A stretch of DNA of 64,000 bases, from the NCBI GenBank assembly GCA_037349315.1, contig JBAIAC010000057.1, forward strand, positions 12,679,501 to 12,743,500. The letters run 5' to 3'. This DNA is from Chelydra serpentina. Taxonomy: Eukaryota > Chordata > Testudines > Chelydridae. Positions 43,086-54,829 of this stretch are shown piece after piece. The notes beneath the pieces were generated by a model. That model was given only the letters and a program-made list of their open reading frames with translations, was not told where the DNA came from and did no database searches. The translations under genes were made by a program, and so were the position numbers. Numbering within the stretch: position 1 is the first letter of the stretch; each line of letters begins with the position of its first letter.

Positions 43086-44587
43086 CATTATTTATAAGTT
43101 AGTAGATTAAATAAAGTTTTTGTTGTGCACAGTGTTTCCAGCCCTCATGATTTTATCAAGGGCCTCACGACAGTTGATGGGTTTCTCGATCCCGTTTGTG
43201 ATCAGACACAATGCGAGCTTTCATTTAAAACTAAGTAAGATTCTAGCCCTCGTGGTTTTGGAGGAAAAGCTTAAAGTGACTTGAGTTGACCTAAACAACT
43301 AAAATGAAGCCCAACTGGATCACTTTAAAACGAAAAAAAACCTCATGATTAAGCCGGTCTCATGAGTTTTGAAGCCCGACTCATGGTTTTGGAGTGGTTG
43401 ACGTCAGTCAGGGGACCCCCAAGTCAGAGAACCCCCAAGCTTTCTCTCCCTCCTCACCCAACCATCATGGACCCCATTGGAGGGAAATGGTTTGAAGTGT
43501 CTAGAAAATCCAGCAGTTCAGAAAAGGTCATGTCCAGCTCCAGGAGCTCTTATGCTCCTCCTGGGAAGAAACAAGGAGAAAGGAGTTTGTAATCCAGAGA
43601 GCCAAGAAGTATGTTATGAATGGCAGGCAGGCTGTCCTGAGTTCAACCCATCGTATCCAGCGGAGAGGAAGAAACCGCATAGGAGGCACCCATTAACTAT
43701 ATATTAGTTACAGTGTCTCATGCTTTATCCACAGTGTCAGTGGCTCTCACCTGGCAGCAAATAAATTCAACATTTAGACAGGATTTTCCGATGGACACAC
43801 TCCTGAAAACTGGTGGCAATAAAAGAGAAAAATAGACCGGCTGGGTCCCGATAACGGTGGCCTGTGAAATAATTATTGCCGGCTCCCCCTTGTGAATTAG
43901 GATTCGGTGTCAGTGCAGAGCACTTTCTGAGGTAATTTATCAGCACACAGATTTATGGAGTCGGTAGGCATTGTTTTCCCCTCCAGTTTACGAGAGACAC
44001 CTCTATTTAGATTTTGTCAAGATTAGTGCTCCTGACACCCTTGCTAGGTGGAGGAAAGCGGTCTGCTTTCCCAGCGGCACAACTGAATACTGATAGCCAG
44101 AGGACGAAACCCAAGCACACAACTTATTTTGGAGGGTCTAACCGCTTGCCCTGTGTCTCTGAGGGGCCTTGCAGAATTAATTCCCTGGAAGATCAAATGG
44201 CATTTGTTTGTAACTTAAAAGTTTCAGGGGAAATAACCCATTGGTGGAGATTTTGTGCTGAACCTCCTTGAGGGGCAACACAGAAGGAATGGCTAAGAGG
44301 AGTCCGAGGCAAAGGGGGCTGCCGCTTGGGATTCTGCCTGTCCTGAAGGCTGCCTATGAGCTACTCTGCAGAATAGACTCTCTGTAACAGAATGCGGCGC
44401 AAAAAGTTCCTCTCCCATCCCCATCTCCAGCACACATGCCCTGAAGCAGGGTATGCTACCCTAACCCATGGCAGTCCAGTTTTGGCCTGTGCTTCTCTGC
44501 AATGGTGGTGGGTGCGATGGAGATTGTGCAGGGCTATAATACTTTGGTCGCATTCTGGTGGTTGGGCTTGGTGTGGGGGTGGCTGGG
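43086..44587. other. Non-coding; repeated 'ctcatgattttg' phrases at its start
   Basis: From about 43140 to 43400 the words 'ctcatgatttt', 'cctcatgattaa', 'ctcatgagtttt' and 'ctcatggttttgga' recur, suggesting an old DNA repeat. The rest is unique-looking. The frames at 43362-43707 lack recognised domains. Confidence 0.35.
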
Positions 44588-44672
44588 TGGGGTTTAGTGG
44601 CCTGTGTTAAACAGGAGGTCAGAGTGGATGATCTAGTGGCCCCTTCTGGTCTTAAACTCTATGACTCTAAAA
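44588..44672 (+). repeat. CR1 3' tail fragment
   Basis: 'aggaggtcagagtggatgat', then 'ccccttctggtcttaaactc' and 'tatgactct' is the terminal CR1 3'UTR. Confidence 0.7.
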
Positions 44673-45193
44673 CGGTTTTCCCTGGGCCCTTAACTCTCAT
44701 AGGCCCTGTTGAAAATCCCAGCCAAAGGTCTTGAAGTGTGATGAAGCCATGTCTAGGCCTGGTGCTGGGGTGAATTTCCCCCAGTGGGCAGAGATATGGC
44801 TAGATCCAGTAAACATGGCCAGGTACAAGCGAAGGATGAAAAAGTTTAGATCAAATAAGAGTTGTTCCAAAACTCTCAAATAAAATGGAGCGTGAACCAA
44901 ATCTCTCTTACCTTTGGTGGAACCACACTGATTTACACCAGCTGAAGATCTGCCCCACAGGATTTGGGTTCTGGGTTGGCTCCATTTCTGCTTTCTTGTC
45001 ATCATGTGAAATATTCTCCCTGGCTCAGTTAAATTGCACTGGGGTTGGATTCTCCTGCCGACATTCTACATTGGGAATAGTATAAACCATTTTCCCCATT
45101 GATTTGTTCATCCCTGAATGTGTGGGAAGGTTAATGGATTACAGTTTTTTCTGCTCCATCAACACCACCTCCAGAGAAGTTGGTGAATCTCAG
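44673..45193. other. No gene recognised
   Basis: Contains 'actgatttacaccagctgaa' near 44928, a word of the hairpin repeat family at 47850. Otherwise unique-looking. Confidence 0.4.
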
Positions 45194-45474
45194 CAGGGCT
45201 GGACTTACGGGTAGGCAACATGGGCTAGTGTTGTGGTCAGGGCAGGCACCGTGGTCAAGAGCAAGGAGCAGGGCGGGCCTAGGGTGCAAGGCCATGGAAG
45301 GGAGCTTGGGGCAATGGGGAGGAGGCGGCAGGGCCTGGAGGTTATGGGGTTGGTGGGGAGCCCAGGGAGGCAGCAGAGATCAGAGGGGGTGGGTGGGGAG
45401 CCCGGGAAAGCAGTGGGGGCCGGGCGCCAAAATGCAAGTTTGCCCAGGTACCATTTTCCCTAAGGCCGGCCCTG
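45194..45474. mobile_element. Non-autonomous hAT with perfect 8-bp TSD
   Basis: It starts CAGGGCTGGACTTACGG and ends 'taaggccggccctg', flanked by AATCTCAG on both sides (45186-45193, 45475-45482). The interior is G-rich and gives a spurious Gly/Trp-rich frame. No transposase is present. Confidence 0.9.
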
Positions 45475-46534
45475 AATCTCAGTTTTCTCCTGTCACAGAT
45501 GATTGGGATTTATATTAACCTGCAGTGGTAAAGAGCCAGGGATTCATGTCAGAACCAGGGCTGTCCCCTGTCCTGGCCCGGAGCAGCCCATGAGCACTGC
45601 AGCATTGGCAGCTTGTACTTCTGCAGGTTGTTTGCTGCAGCTGTCAGGGTGACCGTTGTAATGGTGGGACCGCAGGTCAGCACAGCCCTGGTTATGCTCT
45701 CAGCGGGCAGCTCTCAGAGCAGAGTTTCCGAAAATAAAATGCTCAGCCAGAGTGTCGTGCCATAGAGGGGCGAAGGGACAGGGCTATTTGGGGAGTCACA
45801 TTGACTGCTTGCTTGGAGCTGTCGGGTCACCATGATGTCATGGCCTGCAGCCCCTGGTCCCAGCATGCAATGCTGCATTTTGCTCCACAGGACTCAGGTT
45901 GAGAGGCAGCTGGGACTGTTGAGCTTTTCCAGACTCTGACCTCGTGTTACAACATCAACAGCTTTCCAGTTCTCCCTCCCACCTATCCGTATAGGAAAGG
46001 ACGATGGCCATGATCCCCCTGGGGAGGCGTAAGCCCCAGGTGAAGAACCAATGAGACTGAAAGTTATATGCTGAGAGTTGTCTTCTCTGTAGGCTCCCCT
46101 CTGTAATGGACATAAAGGAAGGCCACAAGGTGCATTGCAGAGAGTCACTGTTTTTCACCAAGGCTGCAATATGGCCTCCTTTGATATTAACGGTGTGTTG
46201 CAGCCTGGATCCCTCGCTGTGGGTGAGTGGGGGTTGCCATCTTTAACACCTTCGCACTCTGCATGTAGCCAATGGGAATTTCTTGAAATGCAATTGCAGG
46301 AACGCACTTTACCATGCTGTTAAATCATTGACTGTAATACCGAGGGATTATTAGTAAAACCGAATGACAAACAGCTCTGCAGAAGATATGTAATTTTATG
46401 CATCAATATTAAAACTCATCAAATATATTGTGGTAATTAATTGTACCATAACTTCACTAATAATAGTGCTGAGCACTCTGCCTTCAACTGTGGACTTCAA
46501 AACAGTTTAAAGATAAGGATTTTTTATTATTATT
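45475..46534. other. Unique-looking stretch, no gene recognised
   Basis: Short opposing frames only. No repeat family was recognised. Confidence 0.4.
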
Positions 46535-46769
46535 TCATACAAAGTCATTAGTCAGGATCAGGGCCCCACTGTACTAGGTGTTGTAAAAACACAGATAAAG
46601 AGACACCCCTTGTCCCAGACAGCTCACAAGCTAAAGGTATGATTGTCTGTCTCCTTCTTCCAGGTGGGGAAACTGAGGCACAGAGCAGGGACGAGACTTG
46701 CCTAAGATCAAACAGTGAGTCTGTGGCTCAGCCAAGAATTGAATCCAACTTTCCTGACTTCCCCTTCAG
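46535..46769 (-). repeat. MIR-like SINE with alternative tail, antisense, cut by a hAT
   Basis: 'tcagggccccactgtactag', 'aggtggggaaactgaggcac' and 'cttgcctaagatcaaacagt' give the antisense order of tail, core and head. The hAT at 46770 interrupts the head. Confidence 0.7.
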
Positions 46770-46981
46770 CAGTAGCGGTGCCAGGGTTTTTGCCGCCCTC
46801 GGCGGCAGTGCGCGGCACTTCGGCGGCAGCTCCTGTGAAGCTGCGTTCTAGGCAGCGTTTCGCCAGCCGCTTTTCTTGCCTCCAAATCGCCGCCGGGGAG
46901 TTGCTGCCGAAATGCCGCCCCCCCCAAATCCTGCCGCCCTAGGCGACCGCCTAGGGTCTCCTAGTGGAAGCGCCAGCCCTG
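46770..46981. mobile_element. Non-autonomous hAT, sister of 21109-21422
   Basis: It begins CAGTAGCGGTGCCAGGG and ends 'ggaagcgccagccctg', with 'gccgcc' and 'cggcggcag' words inside. The flanks (cccttcag, cagctcag) match at 5 of 8 positions, so the duplication is eroded. Confidence 0.75.
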
Positions 46982-47849
46982 CAGCTCAGAGGACTGTGGT
47001 GATGTGACGGGGTGCTATGATTAGACTGCTAATACCTTATTCAGTGCATCCTTGTCTTATTAAGTCAGAAGAGACCCACCTAGTCCAGCTTGCTGGTAAA
47101 CAGTAGCCAGGTCCTAACTCAGACAAAACAGCCAGTGGGATTTTTTGCCCGAGCAAAGACTGAAGGATTATGTCCCCAAACTGGTTAATGATGGGAAATT
47201 ATTCATGGAGGTCAACAAGCTCTGTAGCAGATAAAGATCTCACTACGTCCTTGTCAGATCTCGACAAATGTTTTCTCGGCGATCAGCTGGCATTCAAATA
47301 TGCAACAACTGTCTTATGAAATTTTCATTAAATTCTTATTGGAGATGAATAATTTAATACGAGACGGCCGCAGCTCAGTCACCTACGCTACGTCGCCGAG
47401 CAGGAAACCGGAGCATGCCCTGCAGTGGGCCAGATGCTCAGCTGGTGCAAATCAGCGTGGATCAATTAACACCAGCTGGTGGCCTGGCCCCCACATGCAC
47501 GGAAAAGACTTTGGTTAAGCAGCAGGAGCACTGACAGTTTGCTGTTTACCAAAGAGCTGATCAGACCATTGGTGATTTTGGGGCTATGCAGAGTTTTTCA
47601 CCCAGGACACAGATCAGTTCAGGTGCAGCCTCAGCTTTTTTATGGCAAAGATTTTTATTTCTCCTCTTTAATTAAATGCTGCTTCTAAGTGTTTGATTGG
47701 CAGCCTCTGGCAGCTAAGTCGACCCCATGAGACAGAGACATCATGGGAAGCAATAGAAGCAGCTGCCCCCACACCACTCGGCTGGGGTGCCCACCCTACA
47801 GCTGGCCAAATACTCCTTTCTCTTACCCTGGTTAAACTCAATTGATTTA
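46982..47849. other. Non-coding, no gene recognised
   Basis: 'tgctcagctggtgcaaatca' near 47432 belongs to the dispersed hairpin family. Otherwise unique-looking. Confidence 0.35.
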
Positions 47850-47993
47850 GGGTCCAGATCCTCAGCTGGTGTAACTCAGTGGAGGTCACTCCAATGCAGC
47901 TATTTTGATTTACACCATCTGTGGATCTGGCCCATTGACTTCAATGGAGTTACTCCTGATTTATACCAGTGGAAGTGATGGGAGAATCAGGCA
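47850..47993. repeat. Palindromic MITE-like repeat
   Basis: The ends 'gggtccagatcctcagctgg' and 'gatgggagaatcaggc', and the internal pair 'gatttacaccatctgtggat' and 'tgatttataccagtggaa', give a two-fold layout. It is related to 881-965 and 50930-51108. Confidence 0.55.
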
Positions 47994-47997
47994 CAGT

Positions 47998-48195
47998 GTG
48001 GTGTTGTATCCTTGGAGAGAGCAGGTTTAGGAAGAAATCATTTGAGACAGAGAGCTGTGAGCCATGAAAGCAGCCGTTTATTTTCACACACTAAACTAAC
48101 CAAATCAGCCAAAACTGGCTGGGCTATCCCCTAATAATCTAATTCAGTTGCCATAGCAACAACAAGGTGCTATTACCACAACAACCAAATACACA
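47998..48195 (-). mobile_element. Possible LTR fragment, antisense
   Basis: On the minus strand it shows AATAAA (reverse of 'gtttattttc' near 48077) upstream of 'caaggatacaacaccaca'. No clear target duplication was found, so this is tentative. Confidence 0.3.
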
Positions 48196-48469
48196 ACATG
48201 TGTAAACATGCTTCTAAAGTCTGAACCGTTGTTCAAGTCAACCATGTTCCTAATGCTTTTGATTTGCTCCTTGGAGGTGAAATTGACCGTTGGCCTATGC
48301 ACCTTTAAATTACATTTCAGCCCTCAGATCAGGGGATTTAAATGGTGCTGCCCTTCTCCGCAGGATGAATTTCACAGCTCTTTTTCTCTGTATGAGTGTT
48401 TGGGGACTAAGGATTTGCACGAAGGCAAAGGTATTTGTACATTTGGGATTGTCTACATGCAGTTGTAAC

Positions 48470-48660
48470 ACAGGCCCTGATTGTCATCAACTGGGATTAA
48501 ACCTGGGACCTCTGGAGTTTATCGCAGAAACCTCTACTGCATGACCTGCAAGCCACGTGCCTCTTAGTCAAGGGTGTAGCTGACTCGTCCATCTCTAGAT
48601 CGTCTAGGTGCCACTTCAGGGGACAGAGCACCGCACTGAGCGGGCATGGATTGCACAGTC
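48470..48660 (-). repeat. tRNA-like SINE, third family, antisense
   Basis: It shares 'aacctgggacctctggag' and 'cctctactgcatga' with 62575-62790 (there 'gaacctgggacctctggagc'), and the distal phrase 'aggtgccact' with 'ggacagagcacc'. On the minus strand the shared part gives a B-box-like site (GGTTCGATCC at the better copy). Confidence 0.5.
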
Positions 48661-49225
48661 ACTATTCGTCATTCCTCCCTCCCCTATTTAAATAAGTTTC
48701 AAGTCATCCAATCATGGAGCAGAAACAATGTCACCTAGGCTGCCAATCACACACCAGGACACCAATGAACAACTTGCAGAAATCCCAGAGGCCAAAATGT
48801 GCGGGCATCAAATAACTACAAATCGCAAACAAGGGGCTGAGGATGCAAGGCGCTCAGCTGTCACTGCTGCACTGGACGTCAGTAAGCGCTGAGGGCACTC
48901 GGCTCTTCTCAAAAGTGCTCAGCGCCTCACAGGATCAGACCGCAAATGAGTTAGAATCCAGGGATCTGCCTCTTAGTTACACTGAACTCTTGCAACCCAC
49001 TGATCAGTGTGTTCTGGCAGTCATCAGGGACTGAAGAGTCGATGACCATAGAGCTAAAAACATGATTTGCTGCCCTTGAGCTAGACAGCCAGGGTTGTAA
49101 CAGGCTCACATCCTTTGGAAATCAGGCACAGAGGGGGACACATAATACACCCTGACCAGTGGGTTACACATCAAATTACATAAGGGGGCTGGGAATCCGG
49201 CCCTCACTTATTAGTGACCTGAGTC
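48661..49225. other. No gene recognised
   Basis: Unique-looking sequence without a supportable frame. Confidence 0.4.
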
Positions 49226-49227
49226 TA

Positions 49228-49525
49228 AGGGCAGGTCTACACTAGCCCCGAAATTCGAACTAAGATACGCGACTTCAGCTACGTGAATAACGTAGCTGAA
49301 GTCGAACTATCTTAGTTCGAATGAAAAAGCACTTACCCGGGGTCCACACGCGGCGCGCAGGCTCCCCCGTCGATTCCGCCTACTCCGTTCGTCGAGCTGG
49401 ATTACCAGCGTCGACGACGGAGCACTTCCTGGTTCGATTTATCGCGTCTAGACAAGATGCGATAAATCGAACCCAGAACATCGATCGCGCGCCTCCGACC
49501 GGACGCGTAAGTATAGACGTACCCT
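49228..49525. mobile_element. MITE with TA target and two long hairpins
   Basis: It begins AGGGCAGGTCTACACTA and ends 'gtatagacgtaccct', inverted with a few mismatches, and has TA at both edges (49226-49227, 49526-49527). Hairpin 1 (49254-49321) pairs 'ttcgaactaagat' with 'atcttagttcgaa' and 'cgacttcagctacgt' with 'acgtagctgaagtcg'. Hairpin 2 (49431-49473) has perfect 15-bp arms (ggttcgatttatcgc). CpG content is high, which suggests youth because methylated CpG decays. Mariner/Tc1-type by target. Confidence 0.78.
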
Positions 49526-49527
49526 TA

Positions 49528-50173
49528 GTCAAATTAGTGACCTAGAGGTGCTATAACCCCTCCAATTGCCAAACCCAGAGTCACCCAAGCTGTGATTTTT
49601 TTACAATGGGAATTGATTGATACACGAAGGTGCCAATTGACTTTCCCAAGGTCAGAGCCTGAGTCGGTGTCTCAGCGTTCTCATTTAATCAAAGTCATTA
49701 AGTGAAAGAATAAATCCAAACACCCCTTTAATCCTTCTTAACAATAAGAAGCCCTATTAAATCCTTAATGTGCCTGCGTTAATTATAACCTATCAAACAT
49801 GGAATCAATCTCAACGGTAAACACAAAATGCAGTATTCCGAGAGTGGATACGATCGTGACTTTTAAAAATGCAAATTGAGACTCAAGCATTAAACCTTCT
49901 AGTAGGCGATCGCTTAAAAACAAATACAAAATATTTAATCGTCCTCTAATCTCAGAGGTTGATGGAATCAGAGCTGAAGAGGAGGCTTTGGTTTCACATA
50001 AACCAGAAGGAGCTAGGAGGCAACCTCTGGGTTCCTGGGAATTACATAAATTGGGGAGCTGGGGGTGTGGGCAGGGAAGGAGGCTCAATGAACATTTAAT
50101 GCCAATGTGATTATCACTGGTGAATGAATGGAGACAATATGTAGATATTGGGACAGATTCTCAGTTATGACAA
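49528..50173. other. No gene recognised
   Basis: AT-leaning, short frames only. Confidence 0.4.
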
Positions 50174-50302
50174 GTATCAGAGGGGTAGCCGTGTTAGTCT
50201 GGATCTGTAGAGGCGACAAAGAGTTCTGTGGCACCTTATAGACTAACAGACGTATTGGAGCATAAGCTTTCGTGGGTGAATACCCAGTTCTTCGGATGCA
50301 TG
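50174..50302 (-). mobile_element. Penelope-like 3'-terminal fragment
   Basis: Nearly the same as 602-730: 'gtatcagaggggtagccgtg', 'caccttatagactaacagac', 'ataagctttcgtgggtgaat' and 'ttcggatgcatgc'. It is closer to 40289-40385 in wording than to 602. No clear target duplication was found. Confidence 0.75.
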
Positions 50303-50929
50303 CCTTTTTAAACCAGCCTGGTCTTGTAAAGAGAGTGAGTAGAGATGGCCCTCTGGGGCGCCACACTAGCCCTGTTCCCAGCCCATCCGGGACGTGGCAG
50401 GGTGTGGCCAGGGTGCACTGTGTTACCGCTGTTCTCCACTTCCGAGCAGAGGTGCTGGAACTAGGGGTGTTCGGGGTGCAGTGGCACCCCCTGGCTTGAA
50501 GTGGTTTCCATCATATACAGGGTTTACAGTTTGGTTCAATGGCTCTCAGCACCTCCGCTATACAAATTGTTCCTGGTTCCCAAGGTGTGCAAAGCTCTGA
50601 AACCTGCCTGCTTGCTGGGTCAGGAGAAGCACTGAAATTGACATGTTCCTGCAAAACATTTAGCTTTTGATGAATCAGCATTTTCCAAGGGAAAAACGTT
50701 TGGCCGGAAAATCCTAACCAGCTCTAATCGGGAGCAGTCTGTAGTGCAGACAATGTGTTCGGCTCTGCATGGGACGCAAACACACGATCACAGCTGGCTG
50801 AATCATGAAAATATTGATTCGCACCTCACTTTTTGATGAAAACTGTTGGCAAGATTTGCAACAAATGTTATCCCCAGTGAGTTATTGGCTAATTAGATAA
50901 ACAACATTGAAGGAGTTAAAAGCACGTGG
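50303..50929. other. Non-coding; AT-rich repeat end near 50735
   Basis: 'gggaaaaacgtttggccgga' and 'taaccagctctaatc' (about 50690-50730) are the end of the AT-rich MITE family at 11501. No gene was recognised. Confidence 0.4.
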
Positions 50930-51108
50930 AGGCTGATTCTCCATCACCCTGCACTGTGTGCCGTCATTTATACCAGCGCACTGTGGGTGTAAAATGTGAC
51001 CATGCTAATCGGGTAACCTTTTATACCGTCTGAGCATTCACTTCGCATTGGTATAAAGAACTGCACTAGGCACTGCACAATAGAGAATCAGGTGCAGAAA
51101 GATGCAGA
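50930..51108. repeat. Palindromic MITE-like repeat
   Basis: The ends 'gctgattctccatcaccctg' and 'acaatagagaatcaggtgc' are inverted copies, with 'ttataccagcgcactg' inside. It is related to 47850-47993. Confidence 0.55.
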
Positions 51109-51854
51109 ATTCGGCTTCAAACCACAATGCCTATAGCACCATTTTTAAAAACAAATGTTCCGGCTTATAGTGATGCCCCTTTTCTTTAGGGCATAGCAAT
51201 GCCAAGGGGCACGGGTCTAAAATGGCTTCAAAGTGAAGGTATATGTGGAGGTCTCATCCGAAATCTGCGCAGACAGTAATTTATGTGAATTCATGATTAA
51301 AGTTGCAATGAATTATCATTCATTCAAACCGAGCCTTGCAAAAGACTGTATGGCGAGAGGTAGATTAGAGCTATAATGCTTCATACAGTTGGGTAGTGTT
51401 ACTCCTATGCAGTGAGAGACACAGGAAAGAACAGATTAGAAAGCGGAATCAGGGGAAGAGGAATATTTATCCCAATAATTCTTAGAGTTCACATAATATA
51501 GGTCATGGTAATAGAAGGAGGAGATGATGACTAACATATTAGAGCAGGAGATTGGGAATAAGAACTACTGGGACCGGGTGCTCAAGTGAGATAAATTGGC
51601 ATAGCTCCATTGAGTTGAGTTAGAATCTGGCCCCTGGTTTCTATTCCCAGCTCAACAGCCTCTGACTCACTTTGGCAAATCCTTTAGGCCCTGGCTCTCC
51701 TGTTCCCCAGGTTCACTCATTTGAAATCAGGGAGTCCCGCTAAAGTGGAGAATGAGGCTCTTAACCTTCCAACATTCATCTAAACTGGGATTGAAAAGGC
51801 TGTCATCAGAATGTCTGAGCTAGAATTTTCTATCTAATGCCTTGTAAGAACAGG
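51109..51854. other. No gene recognised
   Basis: Unique-looking sequence; no frame of note. Confidence 0.4.
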
Positions 51855-52139
51855 CGCTTGTCTACACTAAAAATAGCCTTTGCCGATGTCGCCCCCTAGT
51901 GAGGTACAGTGCAAGCCAACAGAAGCAGGTCTGCCAGCATAGCTACATCCTTCGCCCCACACCCGAATGACTTTAGCTAAGCCAACAGATGCACCCTTCC
52001 ATCAGGATAGTCGCACCAACGCCAGACGGATTGCTGACATATGTCAGCTGGAGATGTGTGATTTTTTTTTTCATAGCTATGCTGGGAAAATTTTGCAGTG
52101 AGACTAAGCCTACTGTAGATAAGGCATTGTAGACCTTGG
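51855..52139. repeat. MITE with 'gtctaca' type ends
   Basis: The left end 'cttgtctacactaaaa' is answered by 'gcattgtagaccttgg'. The interior has 'gccagcatagctacat' and 'catagctatgctggg', an internal inverted pair. It is the same class as 49228-49525 but older. Confidence 0.5.
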
Positions 52140-52244
52140 GCTTCAACTGACCAGCTTAGCACAAGCTGAAGTACAACTTGGTTTGTCCTTAGTAGCTTTA
52201 GAAGGTGTTAGTTAGATCAGCCTAGCCAATGCTTTATGATTATG

Positions 52245-52445
52245 ATTGTTGTTATTTTTATCACTGTAGCATATAGGTATCCCAGCCATGGATCAGCATC
52301 CCATTGTGCTGTACAAACAGAGAACACAAAAATGGGAATAATCCTTTCCTGCCTCCCAGGTTTTTGGTGAGACTTTGCTAATTAATATTTGTCGAGCATT
52401 TTGAGATATCTGCATGAAAGGCAGGAGATCAGTGCAATGTATTGT
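52245..52445. repeat. Diverged MIR/L2-like repeat
   Basis: 'ggatcagcatcccattgtgc', 'tgtacaaacagagaacacaa' and 'tcgagcattttgagatatct' match the two MIR-like tails seen elsewhere. Confidence 0.45.
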
Positions 52446-52698
52446 AATCATTGGGAGGAGTGACTATCGTGGTTGCACACGTACAGTTGTCTGGGGAGAA
52501 GGCAGGTGAAGTGAGGTATCATAGAATCATAGAATATCAGGGTTGGAAGGGACCTCAGGAGGTCATCTAGGCCAAACCCCGCTCAAAGCAGGACCAACCC
52601 CAACTAAATCATCCCAGCCAGGGCTTTCTCAAGCCTGGCCTTAAAAACGTCTAAGGAAGGAGATTCCACCACCTCCCTTGGTAACTCATTCCAGTGCT

Positions 52699-53538
52699 TC
52701 ACCGCCCTCCTAGTGAAAAGGTTTTCCTAATATCCAACCTAGACCTCCCCCACTGCAACTTGAGACCATTACTCCTTGTTCTGTCATCTTCTACCACTGA
52801 GAACAGTCTAGCTCCATCCCCTTTGGAACCCCCTTTCAGGTAGCTGAAAGCAGCTATCAAATCCCCCCTCGTCCTTCTCTTCTGCAGGCTAAACAATCCC
52901 AGTTCCCTCAGCCTCTCCTCATAAGTCATGTGCTCCAACCCCCTAATCATTTTTGTTGCCCTCCGCTGGACTCTTTCCAATTTTTCTACATCCTTCTTGT
53001 AGTGTGGGGCCCAAAACTGGACACAGTACTCCAGATGAGGCCTCACCAGTGCCGAATAGAGGGGAATGATCACGTCCCTCGATTTGCTGGCAATGCTCCT
53101 ACTTATACAGCCCCAAATGCTCCTAGCCTTCTTGGCAACAAGGGCACACTGTTGACTCATATCCAGCTTCTCGTCCACTGTAACCCCTAGGTCCTTTTCT
53201 GCAGAATTGCTGGCTAGCCACTCGGTCCCTAGTCTGTAGCAGTACATGGGATTCTTCTGTCCTAAGTGCAGGACTATGCACTTCTCCTTGTTGAACCTCT
53301 TCAGATTTATTTTGGCCCAATCCTCTAATTTGTCTAGGCCCCTCTGTATCCTATACCTACCCTCCAGGGTATCTACCACTCCTCCCAGTTTAGTGTCATC
53401 TGCAAACTTGCTGAGGGTGCAATCCACGCCATCCTCCAGATCATTAATGAAGATATTAAACAAAACCAGACCCAGGACTGACCCTTGGGGCACTCCACTT
53501 GATACCGGCTGCCAACTAGACATGGAGACATTGATCAC
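52699..53538 (-). pseudogene. CR1 ORF2 C-terminal half (RT palm B/C and C-terminal domain)
   Basis: Contains motif [10 protein letters not shown] (residues 15-23), [11 protein letters not shown] (27-37), motif [12 protein letters not shown] with both catalytic Asp (43-53), and the CR1 C-terminal domain with [20 protein letters not shown] and [19 protein letters not shown]. The last codons give [13 protein letters not shown] and stop early compared with the family, which usually continues through a WNRLPREV-type phrase; that phrase lies just past the stop in another frame. The Met is not a natural start. Confidence 0.88.
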
Positions 53539-53568
53539 TACCCGTTGAGCCCGATGATCTAGTCAGCT

Positions 53569-54387
53569 TTATGTCCACCTTATAGTCCATTCATCCAGTC
53601 CACACTTCTTTAACTTGCTGGCAAGAATACTGTGGGAGACCGTATCAAAAGCTTTGCTAAAGTCAAGGAATAAGACGTCCACTGCTGGCCCCTCATCCAC
53701 AGAGCCAGTTATCTCGTCATAGAAGGCAATTAGGCATGACGTGCCCTTGGCGAATCCATGCTGACTGTTCCTGATCACTTTCCTCTCCAAAATTGACCTG
53801 CTCCTAATTTTTCCAGGGACTGAGGTGAGACTGACAGGCCTGTAGTTCCCCGGATCTTCCTTCTTCCCTTTTTTAAAGATGGGCACTACATTAGCTTTTT
53901 TCCAGTCATCCGGGACCTTCCCCGATCGCCACGAGTTTTTAAAGATAATGGCCAATGGCTCTGCAATCAGATCTCCCAACTCCTTTAGCACCCTCGGATG
54001 CAGCACATCTGGACCCATGGACTTGTGCTCATCCAGCTTTTCTAAATAGTCCTGAACTCCTTCTTCCTCCACAGAGGGCTGGTCACCTCCTCCCCATCTG
54101 TGCTGCCCAGTGCAGCAGTCTGGGAGCTGACCTTGTTCATGAAGACTGAGACAAAAAAAAGCATTGAGTACATTAGCTTTTTCCACATCCTCTGTCACTA
54201 GGTTGCCTCCCCCATTCAGTACGGGGCCCACATTTTCCCTGACCACCTTCTTGTTGCTAACATACCTGTAGAAACCCTTCTTGTTACTCTTAACATCCCT
54301 TGCTAGTTGCAATTCCAATTGTGATTTGGCCTTCCTGATTTCACTCCTGCATGCCTGAGCAATATTTTTATACTCCTCCCTGGTCAT
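53569..54387 (-). pseudogene. CR1 ORF2 middle part (RT fingers and palm A)
   Basis: Residues 120-135 give EHKSMGPDVLHPRVLK, 163-189 WKKANVVPIFKKG and NYRPVSLTS, 209-214 QHGFAKG, and 238-250 VLFLDFSKAFDTV (motif A, catalytic Asp present). A small deletion near 53570 shifts the frame into 52699-53538 between DEWTIRW and the Q-P-V-S-S-G phrase. Upstream, the frame 54457-54702 carries a further linker part, separated by stops. Confidence 0.88.
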
Positions 54388-54829
54388 TTGTCCAAGCTTC
54401 CACTTCTTGTAAGCTTCTTTTTTGTGTTTAAGATCAGGAAGTATTTCACTGTTAAGCTAAGCTGGTCGCCTGCCATATTTACTATTCTTTCTACACATCG
54501 GGATGGTTTGTTCCTGCAACTTCAATAAGGATTCTTTAAAATACAGCCAGCTCTCCTGGACTCCTTTTCCCCTCATGTTATTCTCCCAGGGGATCCTGCC
54601 CATCAGTTCCCTGAGGGAGTGAAAGTCTGCTTTTCTGAAGTCCAGCATCCGTATTCTGCTGCTCTCCTTTCTTCCTTGTGTCAGGATCCTGAACTCGACC
54701 ATCTCATGGTCACTGTCTCCCAGGTTCTATCCACTTTTGCTTCCCCTACTAATTCTTCTGTTTCTGAGCAGCACGGAAGAGCTCTGCCCCTAGTCGGTTC
54801 CTACAGCACTTGCACCAGGAAAGTGTCCC

